Positions 1 to 9,481 of a DNA stretch of 39,801 bases are shown here, in pieces; position 1 is the first letter of the stretch; each line of letters starts with the position of its first letter. The translations under genes were made by a program, and so were the position numbers. Source of the stretch: Crocinitomicaceae bacterium (lineage in GTDB: Bacteria > Bacteroidota > Bacteroidia > Flavobacteriales_D > Crocinitomicaceae); contig JAHEMQ010000011.1 in NCBI GenBank assembly GCA_024643555.1, positions 1 to 39,801 of the forward strand. Reading direction: 5' to 3'. The notes below the pieces were generated by a model. The model did no database searches. It saw only the letters and a list, made by a program, of their open reading frames with translations, and was not told the DNA's origin.

Positions 1-1924
1 TCCAAAATGTTGATTTTATGATGTAATAACTAATGAATCCGATGATACCCATTACCATCCAGAATAAATAACTTGCTAAGAAGCCCGATTGCCATTTGCG
101 CGTGTAATTCCCACTGGCTTCAATAGCTCCCGTTAGGCGGAAGATGCCGTTGTTTAAAACGCGTTCTTCAAATTGTTTTGCTAGGGTAGTAGACAACCAC
201 AAAATGGGTTGAACAAATACCGTTTGATAGATTTCATCGATGTATAATTTGTTGCTTGATAATTTTTCCCAAGCATTCATATCCGCATCGTCTTTAGCAA
301 TTGCTCCTTTTTTCGCATAGGTTAGGTAAGCCCATGCTAATACGGATAAGGCAACGGCACTTGCGATACACATGAGAATAATGGACTGTTTTCCATCCAT
401 GTGCTCTGGTTTGATTTGATTTAAACCATAGGTGGTGCTTTCTAAGAACGTAGACATCCAATGTGCAGCATTGTGGAAGAATATTCCTGGTAAATTCAAG
501 AGTCCACCGAAAACAGAAAGCACTGCTAACACCATCAATGGAATGGTCATAGTCAATCCGCTTTCATGTACGTGTGACTTCAATTTTTCACCACCTCTAA
601 ATGAACCATGGAAAACCAAGAAATACAAACGGAACATGTAAATAGCGGTCATCGTAACGGCAATCATTAAAATACCGTAAACAAGTGGACTTGACATCCA
701 AGCGTGAGCTAAGATTTCATCTTTGGAATAGAATCCCGATAAGAACGGGAATCCGGCAATGGCTAAGGTTCCAATCAAGAATGTGATGTGTGTGATGGGG
801 GTTAATTTTGATAATCCACCCATTTTACGGATATCTTGTTCATCCGACATGGCGTGAATCACGCTACCAGATCCCAAGAACAATAAGGCTTTAAAAAAGG
901 CGTGTGTCGTTACGTGGAATAAAGCAACGGTATAAGCACCCATTCCTAAAGCAACAAACATCAACCCTAATTGTGAAACAGTAGAGTAGGCCAATACTTT
1001 TTTAATGTCGTTTTGACGCATGGCAATAAACGCTGCAACTACAGTTGTGGCAATTCCGATTACAAGGATGATGTCTTTGGTGGTTGGTGCCAATTCAAAT
1101 AAGAAGTTGGAACGAACAGTTAAGTAGATACCAGCTGTTACCATCGTTGCGGCGTGAATCAAGGCAGACACCGGGGTTGGTCCTGCCATCGCATCTGGTA
1201 ACCAGGTAAACAATGGTATTTGTGCGCTTTTTCCAGTTGCTGCTAAAAACAAACACAAGGTAATGGCTCCTGCCACTCCAGTATACAATTCTGGACTTGC
1301 GGTAATCATTTTTCCAATTTCAACGAATTCCAAAGTATGGAATTTGTTTAATAACATAAAAAGAGCGAACAATAATCCTGCGTCTCCAATGCGGTTCATG
1401 ATGAACGCTTTACGAGCAGCTAAACTGTTAGCAATTCCTTTTTCAGTATCGTTGTAATGGAATCCAATCAACAAATACGAACAAATACCAACGCCTTCCC
1501 AACCGAAGAATAAAACGAAGTAATTGCTTCCCAATACCAAAAGAAGCATGGAAAAAATAAACAAGTTCAAATAGGTAAAGAATTTATGGTATCCTTCATC
1601 ATGACTCATGTACCCCATCGAGAACAAGTGAATCAAGGATCCAATTCCAGTGATGATTAATGTCATCCAAATGGACAAGGAATCCAATTGGAAATTCGCA
1701 TTCAACGAAAAATCATCGAACTTGGCTACTTGAAATAAATGAACAATCGTAGTTCCTTCTAGTCCAGAAAATAAGGTGAGTCCTAATAAAAAGGAAATGA
1801 ACACAAGAAGCGTTGCCAAAGATCCGACAAGCAACTTAGGCAATTTTTTCCCAAGTGTTCCATTGATGGCTGCACCAACTAAGGGAAGTAGAATGAGGGT
1901 TAATAATAGCATATCTTTTTCCAT
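1..1924 (-). CDS. nuoL: NADH-quinone oxidoreductase subunit L (partial, C-terminus off the left edge)
   Basis: Largest proton-pumping membrane subunit of complex I, homologous to Mrp-type antiporters; it carries the long lateral helix. The minus-strand frame starts with ATG at 1924 (MEKDMLLLTLILLPLVG), two bases after the nuoK stop, and stays open for 641 codons to the window edge. Visible family signatures are GWEGVGICSYLLIGFHYND, the discontinuous-helix stretch TWLPDAMAGPTPVSALIHAA, and KKVLAYSTVSQLGLM. The protein is hydrophobic throughout. The last residues in the window, a hydrophobic segment ending near IISYYIIK-like residues, suggest that only a few C-terminal residues are missing. It is the last nuo gene visible; nuoM and nuoN probably lie further left (inference). 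Confidence 0.96.
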   Translation of the reverse strand, partial: MEKDMLLLTLILLPLVGAAINGTLGKKLPKLLVGSLATLLVFISFLLGLTLFSGLEGTTIVHLFQVAKFDDFSLNANFQLDSLSIWMTLIITGIGSLIHLFSMGYMSHDEGYHKFFTYLNLFIFSMLLLVLGSNYFVLFFGWEGVGICSYLLIGFHYNDTEKGIANSLAARKAFIMNRIGDAGLLFALFMLLNKFHTLEFVEIGKMITASPELYTGVAGAITLCLFLAATGKSAQIPLFTWLPDAMAGPTPVSALIHAATMVTAGIYLTVRSNFLFELAPTTKDIILVIGIATTVVAAFIAMRQNDIKKVLAYSTVSQLGLMFVALGMGAYTVALFHVTTHAFFKALLFLGSGSVIHAMSDEQDIRKMGGLSKLTPITHITFLIGTLAIAGFPFLSGFYSKDEILAHAWMSSPLVYGILMIAVTMTAIYMFRLYFLVFHGSFRGGEKLKSHVHESGLTMTIPLMVLAVLSVFGGLLNLPGIFFHNAAHWMSTFLESTTYGLNQIKPEHMDGKQSIILMCIASAVALSVLAWAYLTYAKKGAIAKDDADMNAWEKLSSNKLYIDEIYQTVFVQPILWLSTTLAKQFEERVLNNGIFRLTGAIEASGNYTRKWQSGFLASYLFWMVMGIIGFISYYIIKSTFW

Positions 1925-1926
1925 GA

Positions 1927-2250
1927 TTAACCGTTTAATTTGTTGAACATTTCAATATCAATGGACTTACTGTTTCGGTAGGCCATGATTAAGATGGATA
2001 ATCCAATAGTGGCTTCTGCTGCAGCGACAACAATGATAAAGAAGACAAAGATTTGAGCCTCGCCATTGCCGAAAAACGTGGAGAAGGTCACCAAAAGTAA
2101 GTTCACGGCATTCAACATTAATTCGATGCACATCAACAGGACAATCATGTTTTTACGTGTCAACACGCCGATTGCTCCAATACTAAATAGCGCAATGGAT
2201 ACAAAAATGTAAAAATCCAAGGAAGCGCCAATGTTGTTTAATTGTTCCAT
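1927..2250 (-). CDS. nuoK: NADH-quinone oxidoreductase subunit K
   Basis: Small 107-residue membrane subunit of complex I, related to MrpC, part of the proton path. Three transmembrane helices are evident. The two conserved membrane glutamates of the family are present: E43 in MCIELMLNAVNLLL and E78 in AAAEATIGLSI. Length equals the family norm of about 100-110 residues. It lies 9 nt downstream of nuoJ and 2 nt upstream of nuoL in the same transcription unit. Confidence 0.97.
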   Translation of the reverse strand: MEQLNNIGASLDFYIFVSIALFSIGAIGVLTRKNMIVLLMCIELMLNAVNLLLVTFSTFFGNGEAQIFVFFIIVVAAAEATIGLSILIMAYRNSKSIDIEMFNKLNG

Positions 2251-2259
2251 AATAGTTGA

Positions 2260-2775
2260 TTAGTCAATGACTTGTTTTTCGCGTTTCGCCAATAAAACGG
2301 CTCCAACCATCGCAGCGATGAACAGAATGGAAGAAATTTCAAATGGCACTAGGTATTTTGAGAAAAGTAAATTCCCTAGATTCTCAACAAGTCCAGATTC
2401 AGGAGTTTTCAATGCAGTGTAGCCTTTTCCGTATTGGAATGTGTCGCGCAAAGCAGTGATCATCACCAAAAACAAAGTTCCTCCTGCAATTAGGGCAGAA
2501 ATCAATCCCAAGCGAGACGTTTCTGGTTCCATTTCCTTGTTTAAGTTAAGTAACATTAATACAAAAAGGAAAAGTACCATGATGGCTCCTGCGTAGACAA
2601 TCATATTAACAATTGCTAAGAATTGCGCATTCATGAGGATGTACATGGCAGAGATAAAAAAGAAGGTAATTACCAAGTAAATTACACTTCGAATGGGATG
2701 TTTACTCAAGACCACCATCAATGCAGAGGCAATCGTTAAGCTTCCCAATATTACGGATATCATTTGTAAACTCAT
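2260..2775 (-). CDS. nuoJ: NADH-quinone oxidoreductase subunit J
   Basis: Membrane subunit of complex I with five predicted helices (171 residues), next to NuoK and NuoA in the complex. The family stretch NMIVYAGAIMVLFLFVLMLLN (helix 3, containing the pi-bulge region) is clear near residues 57-77. The start codon overlaps the nuoI stop by 4 nt (ATGA), which suggests translational coupling. The C-terminus is a short soluble tail, AKREKQVID. Confidence 0.97.
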   Translation of the reverse strand: MSLQMISVILGSLTIASALMVVLSKHPIRSVIYLVITFFFISAMYILMNAQFLAIVNMIVYAGAIMVLFLFVLMLLNLNKEMEPETSRLGLISALIAGGTLFLVMITALRDTFQYGKGYTALKTPESGLVENLGNLLFSKYLVPFEISSILFIAAMVGAVLLAKREKQVID

Positions 2776-3314
2776 TTTTCAGTTCTTTTTCCGGTAAATT
2801 GTCTTTTCGTAATATCGATGCGGTCATCAATAGCCTCGACGAGCTTGTCTTTTCCGTAGATAAACTCATCGCGTTCGAATTCTGTAGTCACGATTCGATC
2901 TGTTAAGAATACGGCTTCTTTTGGACATGCTTCTTCACATAAGCCACAGAAAATACAACGCAACATGTTGATTTCATAGCTGGATGCATATTTTTCTTCA
3001 CGGTACAAATGCTCTTCACCTTTTTTACGTTCGGCAGATGTCATGGTAATCGCTTCAGCTGGACATGCAACGGCGCAAAGTCCACAAGCGGTGCAGTTTT
3101 CGCGTCCTTGTTCGTCGCGTTTCAACACGTGTTGACCTCGGTAAACAGGAGCAAATACTCTGGTTTCTTCTGGATATTTGATGGTTTTGCGACGTCGTAG
3201 CATGTGCTTAAACGTGGTCATCATTCCACCTACAATCGCGGGAATGTAGATCTTCTCCCATAAAGTCATGGGCTTGTCCGAAACTACTTTTTTTCTATTC
3301 GTTAAACTTTCCAT
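2772..3314 (-). CDS. nuoI: NADH-quinone oxidoreductase subunit I (2 x 4Fe-4S)
   Basis: Ferredoxin-like subunit of the complex I hydrophilic arm carrying clusters N6a and N6b, which pass electrons to NuoB. Two classic 4Fe-4S motifs are visible: CTACGLCAVACPAEAI and CIFCGLCEEACPKEAV. An amphipathic N-terminal stretch (LWEKIYIPAIVGGMMTTFKH) fits membrane-surface contact. Length of 180 residues is normal. It sits 13 nt after nuoH and overlaps nuoJ by 4 nt. Confidence 0.97.
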   Translation of the reverse strand: MESLTNRKKVVSDKPMTLWEKIYIPAIVGGMMTTFKHMLRRRKTIKYPEETRVFAPVYRGQHVLKRDEQGRENCTACGLCAVACPAEAITMTSAERKKGEEHLYREEKYASSYEINMLRCIFCGLCEEACPKEAVFLTDRIVTTEFERDEFIYGKDKLVEAIDDRIDITKRQFTGKRTEK

Positions 3315-3327
3315 TTCTTCGATTCTA

Positions 3328-4356
3328 TTACATCCATCCTTGGTTCCATGCTACTACAAGTCCTGTAATTAACATGTTCACTATGGCAACTGGGATTAAT
3401 ACTTTCCATCCTAAATGCATCAATTGATCAAAACGGAAGCGAGGGATTGTCCATCGAATCCACATGATGACAAAGATGAATAAGAAGATTTTGAGAGCAA
3501 AGGCAGCAATACTTAAAATTGCTAAGGTGTTTCCGGAGAAGGCATCCATTCCGGGGAAGTTATATCCTCCAAAGAACAGAATTGCCATAATTGCCGAAGA
3601 CACGAACATCGATGTGTACTCAGAGAATAAATACAATCCCAATTTCATGGAGCTATATTCAGTGTGGTATCCTCCAATCAATTCGGACTCACATTCTGGC
3701 AAATCGAAAGGTGCGCGATTTAACTCCGCTAAAGAGGTGATGAAGAAAATGAAAAATGCAACTGGTTGATAAAAAATGTTCCAGTTCATTCCGTGTTGAC
3801 TTTTCACGATGTCGTTCAAACTCAAACTTCCACTTAACATAACAATTGTAATGGCTGAAATCCCCATGGCTAATTCGTAGGAGATCATTTGAGAAGAGGC
3901 ACGGATCGCTCCATAAAGTGAGTATTTATTATTCGAGGCCCAACCACCAATCATAATTCCGTAAACCCCAATGGAAACCACACCAAACACAAATAAGATT
4001 CCAATGTTGAAATCGGCAACTTGCAAACTGATGTCACGACCAAATAAGTTTAAATTGGTTCCCCAAGGAACAACTGCACTTGTAATTAATGCGGTGAACA
4101 TGGAAATACCAGGTCCAATAATGAACAACCATTTGTCAGCCTTCGCAGGAATGAAGTCTTCTTTCAAAAACATTTTTGTTCCGTCGGCAATTGGTTGCAA
4201 GATTCCGAATGGTCCCGCACGATCCGGTCCAACACGGTCTTGAATCCATGCGGCTAGTTTTCGTTCAAAATACGTTTGATAGGCGGCTACTCCCAAGGAG
4301 ATAAGGAATAACAATAATACCAAAGCGGATTTTTCTATGAGCATTGCTGTATCCAT
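3328..4356 (-). CDS. nuoH: NADH-quinone oxidoreductase subunit H
   Basis: Membrane subunit that forms much of the quinone chamber of complex I. The 342-residue protein has about eight hydrophobic helices. Family hallmarks are the N-terminal YFERKLAAWIQDRVGPDRAG and the acidic loop AELNRAPFDLPECESEL followed by GYHTEYSS. Its ATG shares one base with the nuoG stop (TAATG), so the two genes are probably translated together. Confidence 0.97.
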   Translation of the reverse strand: MDTAMLIEKSALVLLLFLISLGVAAYQTYFERKLAAWIQDRVGPDRAGPFGILQPIADGTKMFLKEDFIPAKADKWLFIIGPGISMFTALITSAVVPWGTNLNLFGRDISLQVADFNIGILFVFGVVSIGVYGIMIGGWASNNKYSLYGAIRASSQMISYELAMGISAITIVMLSGSLSLNDIVKSQHGMNWNIFYQPVAFFIFFITSLAELNRAPFDLPECESELIGGYHTEYSSMKLGLYLFSEYTSMFVSSAIMAILFFGGYNFPGMDAFSGNTLAILSIAAFALKIFLFIFVIMWIRWTIPRFRFDQLMHLGWKVLIPVAIVNMLITGLVVAWNQGWM

Positions 4357-5318
4357 TATCCTATTTTATTAAGTCCTTTATCTATTTTCGTAGCGTACTT
4401 TCCTTGAGAAATTACAGAATGACGGTCGATTTTTCTTGGACCCGCAATGTTCCAAGCACTCACATCTTTTTTATCGAATCGACAATCGTTACAAATCCAT
4501 GCTGTTTTGTCCTCTATGTTCTCCACTTCACCGTATTTGTCCTTGCGTGCAGTGACGCGGTAAATTTCGTTTCCGAACATCCAAACTACGGCTTTACCTG
4601 AACATTTTGTACAAGAGCATTCTGCCTCCATTGGTTTAAGGAACCAAACGCGGCTTTTGAAACGGAATGTTTTATCAGTTAGGGCCCCAACTGGACACAC
4701 ATCAATCATGTTTCCTGAGAAATCATTTTCTACTGCATTTTCGATGTAGGTACTGATTTCTGCATGCTCCCCACGGTGCATCACCCCATGAACACGTGAA
4801 TCAGTCAATTGATTAGCTACGTGAACGCAACGGTAACACAAAATGCAACGATTCATGTGCAATTTGATTTTGTTTCCGATGTCGATTGGATCAAAAGTAC
4901 GACGCTCCTCTTTGTAGCGTGTTTTTGCGGATCCATGCTCGTAACCTAAGTCTTGTAAATGACATTCACCAGCTTGGTCACAAATCGGACAATCCAATGG
5001 ATGGTTGATGAGTAAAAACTCAACAACTCCACCACGGTTGTCATGAACGCGTTGACTTGTTTTATTTTTCACGACCATTCCGTCCATCACAGCTGTCGAA
5101 CACGAAGCCATTAATTTTGGCATTGGACGAGGGTCAGCAGTAGATCCCGCAGCGACTTCTACCAAACACGTTCTACATTTCCCACCTGTTCCTGGAAGTT
5201 TGCTGTAATAACACATCGCTGGTGGAACGACTTCGCCACCAATTTGACGCGCTGCATTTAGAATCGTTGTTCCCGGTTCTACTTCAACTTCGATATCGTC
5301 AATAGTTACTTTAATCAT
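4356..5318 (-). CDS. nuoG: NADH-quinone oxidoreductase subunit G, short form (iron-sulfur part only)
   Basis: Electron-relay subunit of the complex I peripheral arm. Only 320 residues, against roughly 700-900 in proteobacterial NuoG. Ligand sets are readable: 2Fe-2S (C36, C48, C51, C73), His-Cys3 4Fe-4S (H106, C110, C113, C119), and 4Fe-4S (C158, C161, C164, C208). After these comes only a stub of the molybdopterin-oxidoreductase-like region with C234, C236, C239, C276 and C279; the rest of that domain is absent. The ORF ends cleanly and the next nuo gene starts at once, so this is not a recent break. From memory, short NuoG forms are common in Flavobacteria. It overlaps nuoF by ATGA. Confidence 0.94.
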   Translation of the reverse strand: MIKVTIDDIEVEVEPGTTILNAARQIGGEVVPPAMCYYSKLPGTGGKCRTCLVEVAAGSTADPRPMPKLMASCSTAVMDGMVVKNKTSQRVHDNRGGVVEFLLINHPLDCPICDQAGECHLQDLGYEHGSAKTRYKEERRTFDPIDIGNKIKLHMNRCILCYRCVHVANQLTDSRVHGVMHRGEHAEISTYIENAVENDFSGNMIDVCPVGALTDKTFRFKSRVWFLKPMEAECSCTKCSGKAVVWMFGNEIYRVTARKDKYGEVENIEDKTAWICNDCRFDKKDVSAWNIAGPRKIDRHSVISQGKYATKIDKGLNKIG

Positions 5319-6670
5319 AGCGCTTTTATCTCTTCAACACGAGGTTGGATTAAACCATAATTTCTTGTTTGTGCTTCAGCAGGATGCGTCACGTGCCATT
5401 CAAATTCTTCACGGAAGTGACGAATTGCAGCAGCAACTGGCCAAGCAGCAGCATCACCGAGCGGACAAATTGTATTCCCTTCAATTTTCTTATTGATTTC
5501 TTCCAATAAGCTAATATCCTCCATCGTTCCGTGTCCATATTCTAAACGATGCAATACTTTTTCCATCCATCCCGTTCCTTCACGACATGGCGAACATTGT
5601 CCACATGATTCATGCGCATAGAAACGAGCGAAGGTATATGTGTTGCGCACAATGCACTGATCTTCGTCGAACACAATGAATCCACCTGAACCCAACATAG
5701 ATCCAGAAGCAAATCCACCATCTGCTAAACTTTCATAGGTCATTAGGCGATTTTCTCCTGCCGCTGTTTTCGTGACCAAATGTGCAGGTAAAATCGGAAC
5801 GGAAGAACCGCCTGGAATACATGCTTTCATTCGTTTACCGTTGGCAATTCCTCGGCAGTAATCATCTCCATAAATAAATTCTTCTACGGAAACGCCCATT
5901 TCAATTTCGTAAACCCCTGGACGAACCAAGTTTCCACTTGCCGATATTAATTTTGTTCCGGTACTGCGTTCGATACCGATTTTTGCATATTCTTCACCGC
6001 CGTCATTGACAATCGGGACAACTGCGGCAATCGATTCAACGTTATTTACTACCGTTGGACATCCCCAAAGTCCTTTCACGGCAGGGAATGGTGGTTTCAT
6101 ACGTGGATTCCCGCGTTTACCTTCCAAGGATTCCAGTAATGCTGTTTCTTCTCCACAAATGTACGCACCTCCACCTGGAGCGACTACCAAGTCCAAGTCA
6201 AAACCGGAACCCATGATGTTTTTTCCAAGCATGCCATTGGCGTACGCTTCTGCGATTGCTTTCTCGAGGATATGCAATATGTACATAAACTCTCCACGGA
6301 TATATATAAAGGAAAGATTGGCACCAAGTGCGTAGCTCGATGTAATCATTCCTTCGATCAATAAATGTGGAATTTTTTCCATTAGGTATCGGTCTTTGAA
6401 CGTTCCCGGTTCGGACTCATCCGCATTACACACCAAGTGTCTTGGAACGCCATCCGGTTTCGCTAAAAAAGACCATTTCATTCCCGTTGGGAATCCTGCG
6501 CCACCGCGTCCACGAAGTCCGGATTTCTTCACTTCCTCCACCACTTCATCTGGCGTCATTTTTTTCAAGGCTTTTTCCACCGACGCATAGCCACCGTTTT
6601 TACGGTAAACATCAAATGTTTCAATGCCTGGAATGTGAACGTTCTCTAAAAGTAACTGTCTACCTGCCAT
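5315..6670 (-). CDS. nuoF: NADH-quinone oxidoreductase subunit F (NADH/FMN binding)
   Basis: Entry subunit of complex I: binds NADH and FMN and carries cluster N3. Motifs in order: glycine-rich nucleotide loop GRGGAGFPTGMKWSF, FMN/NADH segment GGGAYICGEETALLESLEGK, the SLBB region (EFIYGDDYCRGI), then the 4Fe-4S ligands in ESCGQCSPCREGTGW plus NTICPLGDAA. Length of 451 residues is normal. It lies 5 nt after nuoE, with its stop overlapping the nuoG start. Confidence 0.97.
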   Translation of the reverse strand: MAGRQLLLENVHIPGIETFDVYRKNGGYASVEKALKKMTPDEVVEEVKKSGLRGRGGAGFPTGMKWSFLAKPDGVPRHLVCNADESEPGTFKDRYLMEKIPHLLIEGMITSSYALGANLSFIYIRGEFMYILHILEKAIAEAYANGMLGKNIMGSGFDLDLVVAPGGGAYICGEETALLESLEGKRGNPRMKPPFPAVKGLWGCPTVVNNVESIAAVVPIVNDGGEEYAKIGIERSTGTKLISASGNLVRPGVYEIEMGVSVEEFIYGDDYCRGIANGKRMKACIPGGSSVPILPAHLVTKTAAGENRLMTYESLADGGFASGSMLGSGGFIVFDEDQCIVRNTYTFARFYAHESCGQCSPCREGTGWMEKVLHRLEYGHGTMEDISLLEEINKKIEGNTICPLGDAAAWPVAAAIRHFREEFEWHVTHPAEAQTRNYGLIQPRVEEIKAL

Positions 6671-6675
6671 AATGC

Positions 6676-7215
6676 TTAATTTAAGAGGGAAGCTTGGCGA
6701 TAAGCTTCAATGATTTCGTCAACTTTTTCTTTCGTCAAATGCTCATGGAACTTATATTGACATTGCAACACTGGTCCATAGCCGCAAGCACCTAGACACT
6801 CCGCTGTTTTCAAGGTAAACATGCCATCCGTCGTTGTTTCACCGACTTTGATGTTTAATTTGTTTTCAATGTACGCAATGATGTCATCACTTCCAACCAA
6901 CATACACGGTCCGGTGCGACACACTTCAAATACATAATTTCCAACTGGATTCAAGTGGAACATCGTATAAAACGTTGCGACCTCGTATACTTCAATTGGT
7001 TGAATATTCAATATTTCCGCCACTTTATTCATGGCTGGAACACTTGTCCAACCGAAATTGGTTTGAACAATATGTAGAATGCGGATTAAGGCACTTTTTT
7101 GTTTTCCTTCTGGGAACATCGCAATGACACGGTTGATTTCCGCCATCATTTCTGCGTTGAATTCCACTGGAGTTAAGTCTTGTTGACTTGGACTTGTAGC
7201 TTTCATATTATGCAT
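6676..7215 (-). CDS. nuoE: NADH-quinone oxidoreductase subunit E (2Fe-2S)
   Basis: Thioredoxin-fold 2Fe-2S subunit (cluster N1a) paired with NuoF. The four ligands are seen in CRTGPCMLVGS and CLGACGYGPV. The helical N-terminal domain contains IRILHIVQTNFGW and the family motif EVYEVATFYTMFHLNPVG. Two starts are possible: ATG at 7215, overlapping the nuoD stop by 8 nt, or ATG at 7206, one base after that stop; the difference is three residues. Confidence 0.97.
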   Translation of the reverse strand: MHNMKATSPSQQDLTPVEFNAEMMAEINRVIAMFPEGKQKSALIRILHIVQTNFGWTSVPAMNKVAEILNIQPIEVYEVATFYTMFHLNPVGNYVFEVCRTGPCMLVGSDDIIAYIENKLNIKVGETTTDGMFTLKTAECLGACGYGPVLQCQYKFHEHLTKEKVDEIIEAYRQASLLN

Positions 7216-8425
7216 CTAATTCACCAGCGATGACGTTCATACTACTTAAAGTTAAAACGGCGTCACTTATCGACATTCCTGAAATCATTTCGGGATATGC
7301 TTGGTAATAAATAAAACAAGGTCTTCTAAATTGTAAACGGTAAGGAGTTCGTCCACCGTCGGAAATCAGGTAAAAACCTAACTCCCCATTTCCTCCTTCA
7401 ACAGAGTGATACACTTCTCCCGGAGGAATTTCCGTTTCACCCATGACAATTTTGAAATGGTAAATCAAGGCTTCCATGTTATTGTACACATCTGCTTTTG
7501 CAGGTAAGTAAAAATCTGGAAGGTCAGCCTTATAGGATCCTTCAGGTAAATTGTTGTAAGCTTGCTCGATGATGCGGATACTTTGACGAATTTCTTCTTG
7601 ACGAACCATGAAACGGTCATACGTATCTCCATTTACTCCAACAGGAATAATGAAATCGAAATCCTCATAGGAAGAATATGGATGCATGGCACGAACATCG
7701 TAATCTACTCCCGTTGCTCTCAAGTTTGGACCAGAGAAGGAGTAGGCCAATGCGCGTTCTGCTGAAATTGGACCCGCACCTTTTGTTCGATCCATAAAGA
7801 TTCGGTTGCGCGCCAACATGGAGTCAAATTCTTCAAATGCTTTTGGGAACGTTTTTAAGAAAGACTGCAATTTCGTATGAAAAGCAGGCGTAAAATCACG
7901 CTCGAATCCTCCAATACGACCAATGTTTGTTGTCAAACGCGCTCCACAAATTTCTTCGTACAACTCATAGATTTTTTCGCGTTCTGTAAATGGATAAAAG
8001 AAGCTAGTTAATGCTCCAGCATCCACTCCAATAACCGAGTTACAAATCAAGTGATCCGCAATACGTGCCAATTCCATGATGATGACCCTCATGTACTGAA
8101 CGCGTTTCGGGATTTCTGCACCAATTAATTTCTCAACGGTCATTTCCCATCCCATGTTATTGATCGGTGAAGAACAATAGTTGAGTCGGTCTGTAATCGG
8201 TGTAATTTGGTTGTACGGACGTCGTTCGGAAAGTTTCTCAAACGCACGGTGGATGTATCCAACGGTTTGTTCGGAAGAAATAATTTTCTCTCCGTCTACT
8301 TTCAAAACGTTTTGAAAGATCCCGTGAGTCGATGGGTGAGTCGGTCCAAAGTTTATCGTTGCAATGTTTCCATCAATCGTCTCCGACGATTGAGCAAACG
8401 CTTCTTTTGTTTTTAATTCACTCAT
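7208..8425 (-). CDS. nuoD: NADH-quinone oxidoreductase subunit D
   Basis: Catalytic quinone-site subunit (49 kDa homologue) derived from the large subunit of NiFe hydrogenase. Family signatures include NFGPTHPSTHGIF near residue 25, GYIHRAFEKLSERRPYNQ, a long central helical region, and the C-terminal EGGNGELGFYLISDGG. At 405 residues it matches stand-alone NuoD rather than the NuoCD fusion of enterobacteria. It follows nuoC by 2 nt. Confidence 0.97.
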   Translation of the reverse strand: MSELKTKEAFAQSSETIDGNIATINFGPTHPSTHGIFQNVLKVDGEKIISSEQTVGYIHRAFEKLSERRPYNQITPITDRLNYCSSPINNMGWEMTVEKLIGAEIPKRVQYMRVIIMELARIADHLICNSVIGVDAGALTSFFYPFTEREKIYELYEEICGARLTTNIGRIGGFERDFTPAFHTKLQSFLKTFPKAFEEFDSMLARNRIFMDRTKGAGPISAERALAYSFSGPNLRATGVDYDVRAMHPYSSYEDFDFIIPVGVNGDTYDRFMVRQEEIRQSIRIIEQAYNNLPEGSYKADLPDFYLPAKADVYNNMEALIYHFKIVMGETEIPPGEVYHSVEGGNGELGFYLISDGGRTPYRLQFRRPCFIYYQAYPEMISGMSISDAVLTLSSMNVIAGELDA

Positions 8426-8427
8426 CT

Positions 8428-8943
8428 TTATAAGTTGTTTCGTCCAAAATAACGGTCATCTTTGTCCTCGCGAGTCGCATCCTCCAAGTGATATTCTTTA
8501 CGCATTGGGAAATAATCCATGCTGTCCTCGTTCAAGATTCTTCTCAAATCGGGATGTCCAAGGAAATCGATTCCAAAGAAATCATAGGTTTCACGTTCCA
8601 TCCAATTTGCTCCTGCAAAAACATCTACCAAGGAGGCAATGGATAACGCATCTTTGGATAAATAACATTTCAGCCGAAGTCTCGTTTGATTTTTCCAACT
8701 ATGCAGTTGGTAAACAACAGCGTATTCACGACCTGCATCTTCTGGATAATGTACTCCTGCAATATTTGTCAAATAGTTGACGCTTAGAACCTCATGATTT
8801 TTCAACCATTCGATGATTTCATGTCCTTTCGTTGCAGTAACTTCAATGGTTAAAAGTCCATACGGTTCTTCATGAAACAACACATCGTTCGGGAAAGCTT
8901 CTTGAATCAAATTCAAGATGGCTTCGTTATTCAGCTTTTCCAT
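8428..8943 (-). CDS. nuoC: NADH-quinone oxidoreductase subunit C
   Basis: Scaffold subunit (30 kDa homologue) of the peripheral arm, 171 residues. The diagnostic C-terminal signature is present: WMERETYDFFGIDFLGHPD followed by LRRIL. It is separate from nuoD, with only 2 nt between them. Its start overlaps the end of nuoB by 17 nt. Confidence 0.96.
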   Translation of the reverse strand: MEKLNNEAILNLIQEAFPNDVLFHEEPYGLLTIEVTATKGHEIIEWLKNHEVLSVNYLTNIAGVHYPEDAGREYAVVYQLHSWKNQTRLRLKCYLSKDALSIASLVDVFAGANWMERETYDFFGIDFLGHPDLRRILNEDSMDYFPMRKEYHLEDATREDKDDRYFGRNNL

Positions 8944-9481
8944 CTTCGATTTCTATGTTATAGTTTTGCATCAAATGTTTGTATTCGTCACTGTAACGAC
9001 GACGATTGGATTCATTTTTCACCAATTCGTGAATGTTCATGACTCCATCGATGATTTGCTCAGGTCTTGGAGGACATCCTGGTACATAGACATCTACCGG
9101 AATAATGCGGTCAATGCCTTGAAGAACACTGTATGTATCGAAAATACCCCCGGAACAAGCACAAGCGCCGACAGAAAGAACCCATTTTGGTTCAGACATT
9201 TGCTCGTATACTTTTTTCAATACGGGTCCAAGTTTTTTTGAAATGGTTCCTGCCACAATCAACAAATCTGCTTGACGTGGAGAAAAGGACATACGTTCCA
9301 TACCGAAACGGGATAAATCGTAGGCACTTCCCATGGTAGCCATGAATTCGATTCCACAACAAGACGTTGCAAAGGGTAGGGGCCAAACGGAATTGGCACG
9401 AGCTAGTCCAATGGCTTTGTCTAATGTCGTCAATTGGTAACCTTCACCATTGATGACCTCTAAGTCTTCTATTTTTCCCAT
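8927..9481 (-). CDS. nuoB: NADH-quinone oxidoreductase subunit B (4Fe-4S cluster N2)
   Basis: Carries cluster N2, the last electron carrier before quinone. The ligands are visible: the adjacent cysteines in ATSCCGIEFMAT, one in VGACACSGGIFDTY, and one in VPGCPPRPEQIIDGV. The 184-residue length is typical. It overlaps nuoA (13 nt) and nuoC (17 nt), consistent with a compact operon. Confidence 0.97.
   Translation of the reverse strand: MGKIEDLEVINGEGYQLTTLDKAIGLARANSVWPLPFATSCCGIEFMATMGSAYDLSRFGMERMSFSPRQADLLIVAGTISKKLGPVLKKVYEQMSEPKWVLSVGACACSGGIFDTYSVLQGIDRIIPVDVYVPGCPPRPEQIIDGVMNIHELVKNESNRRRYSDEYKHLMQNYNIEIEDGKAE

Noticed and set aside
4344-6672. Several plus-strand frames of 64-109 codons opposite nuoF/nuoG/nuoH
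   Set aside because: They are shadows of the nuo genes; the nuo proteins have full motif support and leave no room for these.
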